A DNA stretch of 64,000 nt, taken from contig AP017895.1 in the NCBI GenBank assembly GCA_002355935.1, forward strand, positions 124,001-188,000, written 5' to 3'. Under the pieces are notes generated by a model. That model ran no database searches and was not told the origin of the DNA. It saw only the letters and a list, made by a program, of their open reading frames with translations. Shown here in pieces: positions 45,076-54,572 of the stretch; within the stretch, counting starts at the first letter, position 1; every line of letters begins with the position of its first letter. The stretch is from Rothia aeria (GTDB lineage Bacteria > Actinomycetota > Actinomycetes > Actinomycetales > Micrococcaceae). The position numbers and the translations under genes were made by a program.

Positions 45076-47504
45076 TTAGGCTGCCGCCCCTGCCAGTTCG
45101 GGGGCTGCCGCATTTTGGAGGAAGATAGGCCCGCCGTTGTCGGTGTTCGGGTTGTACGGCAGGTTGGCTACTTCCCCGCTGTCGGTGGCGGGGTCATAGG
45201 GCATGTAGGCGGGTCCTTGGGTCGGTTCTTCCCACTTGGCTGTCTCTAGGTCGCCAGCCATCATGTCGTCGGCACTGCCGCCAAAGGCTGCGGATGCGAT
45301 CTGCTCAGCGACGGATACCTGCGGGGGCGTGTACCCGTTGTTGGGCTCCACCCGGGTGGGCATCTGCAGCGGCTCTTGCACCGAGGTATCGGCCGGGTTA
45401 TACGGCATGTTGGAGGCTCCCACGTTATCGGTGGCGGGGTTATAGGGCATGGGCGTGTATTCCGGTTCCGCCGTGGGCGGGGTGAACTCTCCGGCTGGCG
45501 CCCCGGTGACGGCCTCACCGGCGGGTTGGGCAACCGGTTGCGCTGCAGGGGGCACGGTGGTGGCGGGCGCCTCAACTTGCGGGGCGTATACCCGCCCTGC
45601 GGAGCTGCCGCCACCGGTTCAGGGGTCTGCACTGGCTGCGGAGCCGGGGCTGGTTCGGGTGCCTGCACCGGTTGGGGAACTGGAGTTGGTTCGGGTGCCT
45701 GCACCGGTTCGGGAGTCGGCGGGTCCGGGAGCTTAGTATCAGGCTTGTACGGCATAGTGGCGGCACCCACGTTATCGGTGGCGGGGTCATACGGCATAAC
45801 ATGCGGCTCGGCAGGGGCAGTGTCCGGGTTGTAGGGCATAACGTGCGGCCCGTCCGAAGCGTCAGCACTATCAAGCTGGTCCATGAAGCTCTCCGCCCCC
45901 GCCGAATTAGCGTCCTCTGAGGAGGCGATCCCAAGGTTCTCCGCCAGCTGGCGGCCTACCCCTCAACCATTTGAGTCGGGCTCACACCAGACCCAACGAC
46001 CCCTGAGGATTCTACGATATCTGACCATGACAAGCTGCCCTGCGGGGCGGAAGGCGTAGCCCTTTGGGAACTTTCCGCGAAGCTCTGTGACGGCTGCGGT
46101 GGCCTCAAAGTTATCGCATCCTGGTATCGCTCTACAAGGCTGTCGCTCCTCATATTCGGTGTGGAGGCAGAAGACTCCCCAGCTTCCTGGTCACGATACC
46201 GAGGGTCTAGAATATCTGGAAGCCTCTCTCCCCTGGCATAATCTGCGCCCGCTTGGTGAATATGAGCATTGGCGCCCTCGGCCTTAGATGTGATAATAGC
46301 TTCTTCATATCGCCCAATTTGCATCGCACTGTTTGCCAGGTCTGATGTGCCATCGGGCATTGTCGAGGCAGAGTACACGCCGATCTGCTGCGCTTCGTAG
46401 TCCCCGTTGCTGAAGAAATCTTTAAGCTGTTTAAGGTCTTTGTGCCCTTTCGGGTTGTCGTTCAGCGCCTTCTCGTATTCCACGGCGGCATGCCCATCCA
46501 TACCCGAGTTAGAGGTGTTAATGACGGTGTCACGCTCATCCGGTGTCCACCCTTTTCCCTTCTTCCGGGGCCCCAAGGAATCTGGTACAGGCTCTTTACC
46601 TTCCACGTATGCGACGCTGAAGTCGCGTCGTTTTGCTGGCAGGCCGCTCAGTGGCGACCCCTCCGTATAAACACCTTTAACATTGTATTTTTTGGCGAAT
46701 TCTGTGCTGTTGGCGGTGTTGTAGGCGATCATACCGCCTTGGCTGTGGCCCATGAGGAAAACCTCGGAGCCGGGCTCGGCACCTGCGTCTTTCAGGGCTT
46801 GGTCTATCATTTTCTGTTGGGGGTCAGTTCCCCGTCTTTACCTCCGCTTTCGCGAATCGCGTTATCCCACGAGTGGGGGTCGCCATTGCGGTTATTGGAG
46901 TCGGTTCCGGGTATGACAACCACATACCGTTTCTGCCCCGTATTTTTATCTCGGTAGGGGATAACAGTGATGGCTCCCCGGTCGGCGTATTGTTTGCCCT
47001 GGTGTGTTTTGTCCACTTCGTCGGCTTCACTGCCCGTCTTGTTAATATATATGGAGGCATCGTGAGCAGACGTTGGCGTTTTTTATTGTTATCAGGTTTA
47101 GGGGCGTCAGCGGAGTTAGGGTCAATAGTTTTAACACGTTCAAAGGAGAAAAGCTCTTTGCCATAGAATACCCGTGCGCCAAACTTTACTGCTTCCGCAC
47201 CATCACGGAGCATGATTCCTGCTTTGGCCATTTCGTCTGCTGCCCAATAGCCTCCGTACGCCCCAAGTACTTTCCTAGCCATATTTGCATATGTGCCTGA
47301 GTACGTGGCAAGTTTCGCGGAGGTTCCTGCGGCACGGGCTGCGGCGGAGCGGCCATGTGCACTCATTGCCAGGTGCGCAAGGATACCGGTCCCTGCGGCC
47401 CCAACCGGCATCACCATTGCCCCGCAGTCGTAACCAATATGCACAAGCCCTTCGGCGATGCGCGGCAGCTCTTCAAGTTCAACGTCTATGGTGCGGTTAC
47501 CCAT
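45076..47504 (-). CDS. Large putative secreted serine hydrolase with PYNPxTD repeats (four frameshifts)
   Basis: Five consecutive frames, each moved by one missing base (near 47070, 46815, 45960 and 45590), give one protein of about 810 residues. Residues 1-110 are Ala/Gly-rich helices (HLAMSAHGRSAAARAAGTSA). A hydrolase domain follows: YVVVIPGTDSN, then the nucleophile elbow FLMGHSQGGMIAYNTANS, YTEGSPLSGLPA, and GMDGHAAVEYEKAL with the likely catalytic His. The last 290 residues are Pro/Glu-rich with seven MPYNPxTDN-type motifs and two GYTPPQV motifs. Not a family I can name. It follows the WXG-like gene on the same strand (26-base gap), suggesting type VII-style export of an effector or surface hydrolase. 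Confidence 0.6.
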
Positions 47505-47530
47505 GATTTTCTCCTACGTGTTTCGTGTTT

Positions 47531-48124
47531 TTAGTGCGGCATGAGCGAGCCGAGGCCCTGTAGCATTTTGCTGCCGTTATCCGCGAGGGCGTTAAGCGTA
47601 TCCTGGGCGCCACCGATACCCGATTTTTTAATAATGTCGCCTATCTTATCGGCTGCATCTGCCGCCCCGTGGGCGAGTGAATGCAGTATGGAGTCCACCT
47701 GGTTTGCCGCGTTGTTAATGGCCGCGCTCTGTGCCTCGAGGTTCTGCGCGATTTCCTCACCAGCTTGCAGTGCTTCTTGGGCGGCTGTGCGCAGTTCGTC
47801 GCGGGAATGTTCGGCGTCTTTCCGGCGGTTTTCCAGCTGTTCTCGGTATTTCTGCCCGGATTCTGATTTCCAGGATTCGTTGCGCATACTGTTGGTGCGG
47901 TTGCAGAGTTCGTCGAGAGTTCCGGCGTGTTTCATGAGCTCGTCATGGTATTCCTTCCCTTTCTGCCGGATTAGTTGCGCACCAGCGCTGAGCCCTGCGG
48001 CAATATCTTTGGCGGCTTTGGCGCCGAATCCCATGTCGCCTGCGGCCCGCAGAATGTCGGTGGGGTTTGGTGGTGCGGGCGCTGGTGACGGGGCGGGGGC
48101 AGGGGCTACTGTTGGTGGTGCCAC
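47531..48124 (-). CDS. WXG100-like helical protein
   Basis: A 197-residue protein. A Pro/Ala stretch (APAPSPAPAPPNP) precedes a long alpha-helical region with NESWKSESGQKYREQLENRR in its middle, the W-x-x-x-x-G-x-x-Y/F hairpin seen in WXG100 and related ESX partners. Flanking helices (AHSRDELRTAAQEALQAGEE, LEAQSAAINNAANQ) form a coiled-coil hairpin. The C-terminal 40 residues (DIIKKSGIGGAQDTLNALAD) are unfamiliar. At nearly 200 residues it is longer than classical WXG100 proteins. It sits directly upstream of the hydrolase gene, a toxin/partner-like layout. No ESX ATPase is in the window. Confidence 0.6.
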   Translation of the reverse strand: MAPPTVAPAPAPSPAPAPPNPTDILRAAGDMGFGAKAAKDIAAGLSAGAQLIRQKGKEYHDELMKHAGTLDELCNRTNSMRNESWKSESGQKYREQLENRRKDAEHSRDELRTAAQEALQAGEEIAQNLEAQSAAINNAANQVDSILHSLAHGAADAADKIGDIIKKSGIGGAQDTLNALADNGSKMLQGLGSLMPH

Positions 48125-48468
48125 GGTACTCTCCTTAGTGCTACGCTCAAATCTTTAAAAACACCATATGATACCTTTTGATATATTTTGCGAAATTTAG
48201 AGTTTCCTGTGGATAAGTAGATGGCAGGGTCACCACAATAAGTTTTCCACAGGATTTTCCGACTTACCGGGCTTCTTATACACACCTAATATGAACAAAT
48301 ATTACGAAAATGCACTTTTATGGCCGTTTTGACTTCTACCAATACCAGTTCCGGAAGGTACCCCACCCACCGCTCTACGCGTTATCTTGCTAACTATTTG
48401 GCGAAGCACCGAAAGATTCTGCCCGCCCAAACACACTGCATCCCAGCACCGCGTGTCAAAATAGAAGC
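48125..48468. other. Intergenic region between WXG-like gene and purB
   Basis: About 345 bases, AT-richer than the genes. It holds the divergent promoters of the WXG-like gene and purB. I see no gene, repeat or clear operator in it. Confidence 0.5.
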
Positions 48469-49905
48469 ATGTCTCACCTTGAAAACACACTGCCCTCCGG
48501 GCGTACCGACCTTTCCGCCGGTACCCTTGCACTTGGCCCTCTCGATGGGCGTTACGCCCCTGTGACCGCGCCTTTAACGAACTACCTCTCCGAAGCCGCG
48601 CTGAACCGCGACCGCATCCATGTGGAGATCGAATGGTTCATATACCTGTGCGAGCACGCCGTTCTTCCCGGGCTCACGCCGCTCACCGATGAGCAGAAGT
48701 CCGGCTTGCGCGCTATCGTGACCGAGTTCAACACCGATTCCGTCACCGAACTCGCCGAGATTGAGGCGGTCACTGTTCACGATGTGAAGGCCGTCGAGTA
48801 CTATATCGGCCGCCGCCTCGAAGCGCTGGGGCTGGGGCATCTGGTGCCGCTCGTGCATTTTGGGTGCACCTCCGAAGATATTAATAACCTCTCCTATGCC
48901 CTGGGTATTAAGGACGCGGTCGAGAACGTATGGCTTCCCGCCGCCCGCGATCTGGTGCAGGTTTTGCTGGATCTCGCAGAAACCGGCAGGGATGTTCCGA
49001 TGCTCTCTCGCACGCACGGCCAGCCCGCAACCCCCACCACGCTGGGCAAGGAAATGGCTGTGCTGGCGTACCGTTTGAAACGCCAGATTTCCCATGTTGC
49101 CGCTACCGAGTTCCTGGGCAAGATTAACGGCGCGACGGGCACCTATGCGGCGCATTACGCCTCGGTTCCGGGGGCTGACTGGCAGGCTATTTCGCGGGGT
49201 TTCGTGGAGCATCTGGGGCTTAGCTGGAACCCGCTGACCACACAGATCGAATCGCATGACTGGCAGGCGGAGCTGTACTCTGATGTGGCGCATTTCAACC
49301 GTGTGCTGCATAATCTGTGCACCGATGTGTGGAGCTATATTTCGATTGGTTTCTTCCGCCAGATTCCGGTGGCTGGCGCGACGGGCTCGTCGACAATGCC
49401 GCATAAGGTGAACCCGATCCGCTTCGAGAATGCGGAGGCTAATCTTGAGCTCTCCAATGCGATCTTCGATTCGCTGGCGTCCACGCTGGTGACTTCGCGT
49501 TGGCAGCGTGATTTGACCGATTCTTCGGCGCAGCGCAATATTGGCGTGGCGTTTGGGCATTCGGTGCTGGCGATTTCTAATGTGATTAAGGGTCTGCAGC
49601 GCCTCGATATTGCCGCCGACGTTATTGCCGCCGACCTGGAGTCCAATTGGGAGGTTCTGGCGGAGGCCATTCAGATGGTTATGCGCGCGGAGGCGATCGC
49701 GGGCACCCCCGGCATGGAGAACCCCTATGAGCGTCTGAAGGAGCTTACGCGCGGTCATCGGGTGGATGCGGTGCGCCTCAAAGAATTTGTGGGCACCCTG
49801 GGTCTGTCTACCGAGGCGCAGGAGCGGCTGTCAAACTTGACCCCGCATACGTACAACGGCATCGCCGCGCAGCTGGTGGATCACGCGAAAGATGCGCAGG
49901 GCTAA
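48469..49905 (+). CDS. purB: Adenylosuccinate lyase
   Basis: A 478-residue lyase of the fumarase/aspartase superfamily, of the longer E. coli-like PurB type. It cleaves SAICAR and adenylosuccinate in purine synthesis. Signatures: VHFGCTSEDINNLSYAL, LSRTHGQPATPTTLGKEMAV, KINGATGTYAAHYAS and the signature loop GSSTMPHKVNPIRFENAEA with the catalytic Ser. Start ATG at 48469. It is a single gene followed by three palindromes. Confidence 0.96.
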   Translation: MSHLENTLPSGRTDLSAGTLALGPLDGRYAPVTAPLTNYLSEAALNRDRIHVEIEWFIYLCEHAVLPGLTPLTDEQKSGLRAIVTEFNTDSVTELAEIEAVTVHDVKAVEYYIGRRLEALGLGHLVPLVHFGCTSEDINNLSYALGIKDAVENVWLPAARDLVQVLLDLAETGRDVPMLSRTHGQPATPTTLGKEMAVLAYRLKRQISHVAATEFLGKINGATGTYAAHYASVPGADWQAISRGFVEHLGLSWNPLTTQIESHDWQAELYSDVAHFNRVLHNLCTDVWSYISIGFFRQIPVAGATGSSTMPHKVNPIRFENAEANLELSNAIFDSLASTLVTSRWQRDLTDSSAQRNIGVAFGHSVLAISNVIKGLQRLDIAADVIAADLESNWEVLAEAIQMVMRAEAIAGTPGMENPYERLKELTRGHRVDAVRLKEFVGTLGLSTEAQERLSNLTPHTYNGIAAQLVDHAKDAQG

Positions 49906-49936
49906 TTCGGCTCCTTTCCCCCGCTCTCTACGTTCT

Positions 49937-50000
49937 AAAAAGGCTCTTTATTCCAATAAAGCGGTTTTTCCAATGCTTTATGTGAATAAAGAGCCTTTTT
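49937..50000. repeat. Palindrome family A, variant copy 3 (terminator-like)
   Basis: AAAAAGGCTCTTTATT... pairs with AATAAAGAGCCTTTTT. It shares GGCTCTTTAT/ATGTGAATAAAG pieces with the copies at 364 and 9034 but in shuffled order. It ends purB transcription. Confidence 0.8.
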
Positions 50001-50059
50001 ACGGTTCCGGCAGGGTCTACAGAACACCCATTTATTCGCCAGTTTTCCATCTCAACACA

Positions 50060-50100
50060 AAAAGTTGTTAGATTAAGGATGCTCTAATCTAACAACTTTT
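50060..50100. repeat. Palindrome family D, copy 1
   Basis: AAAAGTTGTTAGATTA and TAATCTAACAACTTTT are perfect 16-base arms around a 9-base loop (AGGATGCTC). A shorter relative follows at 50119-50147. Confidence 0.85.
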
Positions 50101-50118
50101 CGCACTTTGACGGAAAAC

Positions 50119-50147
50119 TGTTAGATTAGCACCCCGCTAATCTAACA
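50119..50147. repeat. Palindrome family D, copy 2
   Basis: TGTTAGATTAGC and GCTAATCTAACA pair around ACCCC. The TGTTAGATTA core equals that of 50060-50100, so the two are diverged members of one unit, placed in tandem between purB and the EcsC-like gene. Confidence 0.8.
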
Positions 50148-50237
50148 CTCTCCCGTATATATCTCATGAAAACCGCGGCAAAACGGGCACTCTTACCCGC
50201 GAAATACCGGCGGGCAGAGGTAAGAAGCTAGTTTCTT

Positions 50238-51173
50238 CTAGTCCCCCATCGTCTTGCGATGCTGCGCGCCGGGGTTTTGCAGCCCGTGCGAGTGCACATC
50301 GTGGTTTTTGGTGTCGGCCTTGTTGCGTTTGAACCGGCCGGTCAGCGCCCGCCGTGCCTTCGAGGGGCCTTTACCCTCATTTGCGTCATCAAATTTGGGG
50401 GCGCGCGGTTCGACCATGAGCTCTAAGGGGAAGAACGGCGGGGCGTCACCGAATGCTTCCCGAGTGTTCTTCACGACGTCTTTGCCAAGGCCGTAGTTCG
50501 CGCCGCCACCGACCACAGCACCCACCCCGAACGGCAGGGCGCGGCCTAAGAACGCGCCGGTTTGGCGGGTCAGGAACCGTTTAATGAACATATTGCGGAT
50601 TGCCCGCTCTACGCTGAACATTTTGCCAGAGGATTTACCGCCCAGCAGCATCCCCCAGCGGCCCGAGACACCGGTGGCTTTGCCGGTCTGCAGCAGCACG
50701 GTGTTCATCAGCTGTGAGCCTTCCTCACCGAGCATAATCGCCATAACCATTGAGCGGGCCAGGTCGGGGTCTTTCACGTGCACACCGTGCAACTCGGCAA
50801 CTGCCTGCGCGTACAGGGCGGTCCTTTCCAGGTATCCGCCCACCGCGAGCGCTGAAAGCCCCATTGAGGTGACGGTGCCGATTCCGGGCACGAACGCGGA
50901 GGCGCCGGTCACCCCGCCGATTGCGGTCACATCCCGCAGGTACTGCCTGTCGAGGCGGCGCAGTATCTGTTCGGGGGTTTCGTGCGGGTGCGCGGCACGG
51001 AGTTTCTTCACCATAGACAGCGCGAGGGGGCGCTGTAGGCGTAGCACAGTATCGAGCGCGTTGGTGAGCGCGGGACGGGGGTTGCCGTCATTGTCAAAAA
51101 GTGACTTTTTAGCGTCTAGCATGTTCACCAGTAAAGCATGTTTGGCTGAGTGTTTGATGTGGGGTGCGCGCAT
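50238..51173 (-). CDS. EcsC-like protein, function unknown
   Basis: About 311 residues. The core AIGGVTGASAFVPGIGTVTSMGLSALAVGGYLE, quoted here as GGVTGASAFVPGIGTVTS, followed by RTALYAQAVAELHGVHVKDP, resembles EcsC-family proteins, which have glycine-rich hydrophobic segments and a conserved helical region. A second glycine-rich part (PFGVGAVVGGGANYGLGKDV) precedes a basic tail (RRALTGRFKRNKADTKN). EcsC was named from a Bacillus ABC transporter locus, but its activity is unknown. The ATG at 51171-51173 was preferred; GTG at 51212 is also open. Confidence 0.6.
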   Translation of the reverse strand: MRAPHIKHSAKHALLVNMLDAKKSLFDNDGNPRPALTNALDTVLRLQRPLALSMVKKLRAAHPHETPEQILRRLDRQYLRDVTAIGGVTGASAFVPGIGTVTSMGLSALAVGGYLERTALYAQAVAELHGVHVKDPDLARSMVMAIMLGEEGSQLMNTVLLQTGKATGVSGRWGMLLGGKSSGKMFSVERAIRNMFIKRFLTRQTGAFLGRALPFGVGAVVGGGANYGLGKDVVKNTREAFGDAPPFFPLELMVEPRAPKFDDANEGKGPSKARRALTGRFKRNKADTKNHDVHSHGLQNPGAQHRKTMGD

Positions 51174-51397
51174 GGCGAACCCGTAAACCCGGAGGTTTAC
51201 CGGTGTGCGCACCTGTGTTTTTCGGGGGACGCCACGCCAGCGTCATTAGTTTACGGTCATTAGTACACTTACAACCTGTTAGCGCGTAGAATTGAGCTAG
51301 ATTACATGACGCACACAGGGTGATGCCCGCAGTTGAGCATCCCACACCCCGCGGCTGGGGCGCACCGGCCGCGGTTTTCTGAACGTAAAGGAACTAT

Positions 51398-52495
51398 ATG
51401 TCTGCTCCCGCTTCGGCTTCAGCACCAGCGCGTTCTCCCCTGGCGACGCAGGGTTTGGGCATGGCGTATGCCATTGGTGCCATTATTTCAATGCAGTTCG
51501 GTTCGGCGCTGGCTAAAACTATGATGGGTGATTTGGGCGCATGGGGTGTGGTCACCCTGCGCCTGATTACGTCTTCACTACTGCTGTACGTGTTTTTCCG
51601 CCCGCAAGTTCGTCAATGGACGCGCCCGCAGTGGATAGCCGTGACGGTTCTTGGCGTGGCCTTATTTGGTGCTAACGCGTTTTTCTATGTGGCTATCCAG
51701 CAGGTACCGCTGGCAATCGCGGTCGCTATTGAGTTCATGGGCCCGCTGGTACTGGCGACTGTGCTCTCACGCCGCAAACTGGATTTGGTGTGGGTGGCAC
51801 TTTCGTTCACGGGCATGGCGGTGCTGACCGCCGACTCGCAGGCCAACCCCGAGGATTTTGCGCTGGCTGGCGTGTTCTTTGCGGTGCTGACCGCTATTTC
51901 ACGTGCCGCCTATATTTTGGCAACGGAAAAGGTGGGGGCGAGTATCCCCGGCATGGGCGGTATGGTGATGGGCAATATTGTCTCTACCCTGCTGGTGCTG
52001 CCGTTCCCGTTTTTCATCACCGGCAACCATCTTGAGAAGGCTATCACCGACCCGGCGCTTCTGGGCTTGGGGTTCGTGATGGGCCTGCTTGCGTCGGCTC
52101 TGCCAGCGCTTGGTGAGGTTTCGGCGCTGCGTATGCTCCCGTCGAATGTGTACAGTGTGGTGCTTTCGCTGGAGCCAGCGTTCGCTGCTATTGTGGGTAT
52201 TTTTATGCTGGCCGAGAATACGGGGTTGATACGGTGGGCGGCGATTGCCCTGCTGATTTCGGCGAGTATCGGCATCACTCTGTCACATGCTAGGGCTGAA
52301 CGTGCGGCTCTTGCAGCGGGTAAACGTGAGTCGATCGAACCGTACCTGCCGGGTGCTGTGGATAATATTGGTGCCGGTATAGCGCAGATGACTGGTGCGA
52401 TTGAGCTGCCCACCCCTGAACAGGTTGCGGCCGATAAGGCGCGTCGGCAGGATACCGCTGGAAAAACCCATCCCCGTACCGGCGAGGAGGGCTAA
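51398..52495 (+). CDS. EamA-family transporter, RhtA-like, copy 1
   Basis: A 365-residue inner membrane protein with ten predicted helices in two EamA halves. The RhtA-type motifs are clear: NAFFYVAIQQVPLAIAVAIEF, MGPLVLATVLSRRKLDLVWV, LPALGEVSALRMLPSNVYSV and LSLEPAFAAIVGIFMLAE. RhtA exports threonine and homoserine in E. coli; here the substrate is inferred only at the amino-acid level. The C-terminal 55 residues are cytoplasmic and polar. The ATG at 51398 follows AAAGGAAC. A second homolog lies 130 bases downstream. Confidence 0.88.
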   Translation: MSAPASASAPARSPLATQGLGMAYAIGAIISMQFGSALAKTMMGDLGAWGVVTLRLITSSLLLYVFFRPQVRQWTRPQWIAVTVLGVALFGANAFFYVAIQQVPLAIAVAIEFMGPLVLATVLSRRKLDLVWVALSFTGMAVLTADSQANPEDFALAGVFFAVLTAISRAAYILATEKVGASIPGMGGMVMGNIVSTLLVLPFPFFITGNHLEKAITDPALLGLGFVMGLLASALPALGEVSALRMLPSNVYSVVLSLEPAFAAIVGIFMLAENTGLIRWAAIALLISASIGITLSHARAERAALAAGKRESIEPYLPGAVDNIGAGIAQMTGAIELPTPEQVAADKARRQDTAGKTHPRTGEEG

Positions 52496-52625
52496 CGCAC
52501 AGCATTCCATCTATTGAGATGCACGCCACAGGCAAGTAGAATGTGGGCGGCGGTACCGAATACTATCGGTGTACCGTCGCCCTTTGCCGTGATTCGTGCA
52601 CCCTAGCGACTGTGAGGAGCCAGCA

Positions 52626-53657
52626 ATGACCCCAGGTACCACCAGGCACAAGCGCCCCACCGTCGGCATCATTTTTGTGATCATCTCGTGCCTTTCTCTG
52701 CAATTCGGCGCGGCTTTCGCGGTGCACCTTTTCCCGCTTTTTGGTCCGTGGCTCGTCACAGTTCTGCGCCTGCTTCTCGCCGCGATCACGGTGGGTGCGG
52801 CGGTCTGGATTGCCGGGCGCTGGCGGGCGCATCGGGCAGGTGCACAAACCGCATATATGGCAGTACCCGCAAAAACATCCGACGGGTTCTTAGGCTGGTC
52901 TTCCCGCCAGTGGCGTGCCATGCTCATTTTTGGTGTCACGCTCGGGCTCATGAACGGCTTCTTCTACAATGCGCTGGCTCGCATCCCGCTCGGGCTGGCG
53001 GTGGCGGTCGAGTTTACCGGTCCGCTCGTACTAGCCTCTATCCTCACGCGGCGTAAACGCGACCTAGTGTGGGTATTCTGCGCGGCGGCAGGCATGGCGG
53101 TACTCGGCTTCGAGGCGGTACACGGGCAGGAAACAGACCTGCTGGGCGTACTATACGCCCTGATCGCGGGCGCATTCTGGGCACTCTACATTCGCTCAAG
53201 CGCCTCGGTCGGCGAACTCGTGCCCGGTGCAAGCGGACTCGCCGTAGCAATGGCCGTGGGAGCCATCTGCGTGGTCCCCGAGGCCCTGCTTTTCCCCGGC
53301 CCCGTAGCGCTCTGGAGCGTTACGCACGATACCCAACTGGTGCTCTTCATTATCGGAACTTCCCTGCTGGCATCGGTCGTACCGTACAGCAGCGAGTTGG
53401 CAGCTCTGCGGCACCTTCCCGAACAGGTCTTCAGTGTGCTTCTCAGCCTGGAACCGGTGATTGCGGCGCTCGCGGGGTGGGCGCTGCTGGGTCAGGAAAC
53501 CGGTCTGATGCGCTGGGTTGCGATTATCCTGCTGATCACGGCAAGTATTGGAATTACCCAAACGACTGGGGGTTCGGTGCCTGCGGACGAAACTTCGGAT
53601 TCTTATCGGAGGAACGAGCCTCCCGAGCATACCTCTCCCCTGCCGCTGCCGGAATAA
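52626..53657 (+). CDS. EamA-family transporter, RhtA-like, copy 2
   Basis: A 343-residue relative of the preceding gene: NGFFYNALARIPLGLAVAVEF, TGPLVLASILTRRKRDLVWV, SSELAALRHLPEQVFSVLLS and LEPVIAALAGWALLGQETG. Ten helices. The start at 52626 sits behind GAGGAGCC. It probably forms an operon with copy 1. A polar insert of about 30 residues after helix 2 distinguishes it. Its end overlaps the literal 3' end of the converging spermidine-synthase-like gene by about 100 bases, which may reflect a misread end of that gene. Confidence 0.87.
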   Translation: MTPGTTRHKRPTVGIIFVIISCLSLQFGAAFAVHLFPLFGPWLVTVLRLLLAAITVGAAVWIAGRWRAHRAGAQTAYMAVPAKTSDGFLGWSSRQWRAMLIFGVTLGLMNGFFYNALARIPLGLAVAVEFTGPLVLASILTRRKRDLVWVFCAAAGMAVLGFEAVHGQETDLLGVLYALIAGAFWALYIRSSASVGELVPGASGLAVAMAVGAICVVPEALLFPGPVALWSVTHDTQLVLFIIGTSLLASVVPYSSELAALRHLPEQVFSVLLSLEPVIAALAGWALLGQETGLMRWVAIILLITASIGITQTTGGSVPADETSDSYRRNEPPEHTSPLPLPE

Positions 53658-54563
53658 GCCACAGGATACTACGCTGCGTGCCGGGTCGGTTTCTGCGGCG
53701 AACGGCATTTCGTAGGCGGCTATTGCCCGGCCAGGTACCCAGAAAATCCCACAGCTCTTCGGTACCCAGTACTTCCGCCGGATGCGGCCCCCGCGCGAAC
53801 AGCGCATCGGCTGTGTCTTCGTCGAGTTCGCGTGCAGTTGCGATCAGCACCAGGTTCCCCTCGTGTTCACCGCTTAGCATGGAAGAATCGCACAGGCACC
53901 ACACATGCTCGAACGTGTCCAATAGGGCGCGTGCCTGCCCCTGAAAGAAGGGCAGCCCGGCATCATCGCCCACGTTCACAGCGAGTACCCCGCGAGCGCT
54001 CAGAAGCTCACGCAGCTCGGCGTAGTAGTTGGCGTTGGCAAGGTGCGCGGGTGCATCCATGCCCGTAAAAATATCAAGAATAATGGCGTCGATCCCGCGA
54101 AAAACACCGCCGTCGGATGCGGCATGAGCACCGAAAAGCGCGGGAATCTCGGGAAGCACGGCGCGCGCATCCGAAACCACGAACTTGCACCGGGTACCTG
54201 CGGGCAACGGCAGCACCTCGGTCACAAACCCCATCAGCTGCGGCTCATAATCGACGGCCACTTGCGAAGAACCCGGGCGCGTGGCCTGCACATAGCGGGC
54301 AAGCGTGAGCGCCCCGGCCCCAGGTGAAGAGCTGTTACGGGTTCGCGCGGCGGTGCGAGTACATCCAGCACATTGGCGATGCGCCGCAGATACTCGTAAA
54401 ACACGACGGTCGCATCAGCAGCATCAACATGGGATTGTTCGGCACCACCGATGTCAAGCACATAGCCGTGTTCGCTGAATCCGTCCTCAAAAATGCGGGC
54501 GCGCTGACCGCTCACACTCAGATGAACGCCCAGCACGGCACGCTCTCGCTGTCTCTCATCCAT
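53554..54563 (-). CDS. Spermidine synthase-like methyltransferase-fold protein (one-base frameshift near 54325)
   Basis: About 335 residues when one base is restored (ALHLG|GALTLARYVQ). The Rossmann-like core has LHLGPGALTLARYV, VAVDYEPQLMGFV, FVVSDARAVL and GIDAIILDIFTGMDAPAHL, followed by NANYYAELRELLSARGVLAVNVGDD. The pattern fits polyamine-synthase-like proteins without the classical catalytic GGGDG. The literal C-terminal 60 residues run antisense through the EamA gene and look unnatural (RRRNRPGTQRS...), so the true stop may be lost to another missing base near 53700. A truncated 5' copy exists at 55912-56037. Confidence 0.7.
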
Positions 54564-54572
54564 CACGAAAGA

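Noticed and set aside
48574..49758. 394-residue minus-strand frame opposite purB
   Set aside because: Arg/His/Gln-rich antisense frame of a strongly conserved gene.
50060..50147. CRISPR-like repeats
   Set aside because: Only two unequal palindromes with short loops; no regular spacers or cas genes.
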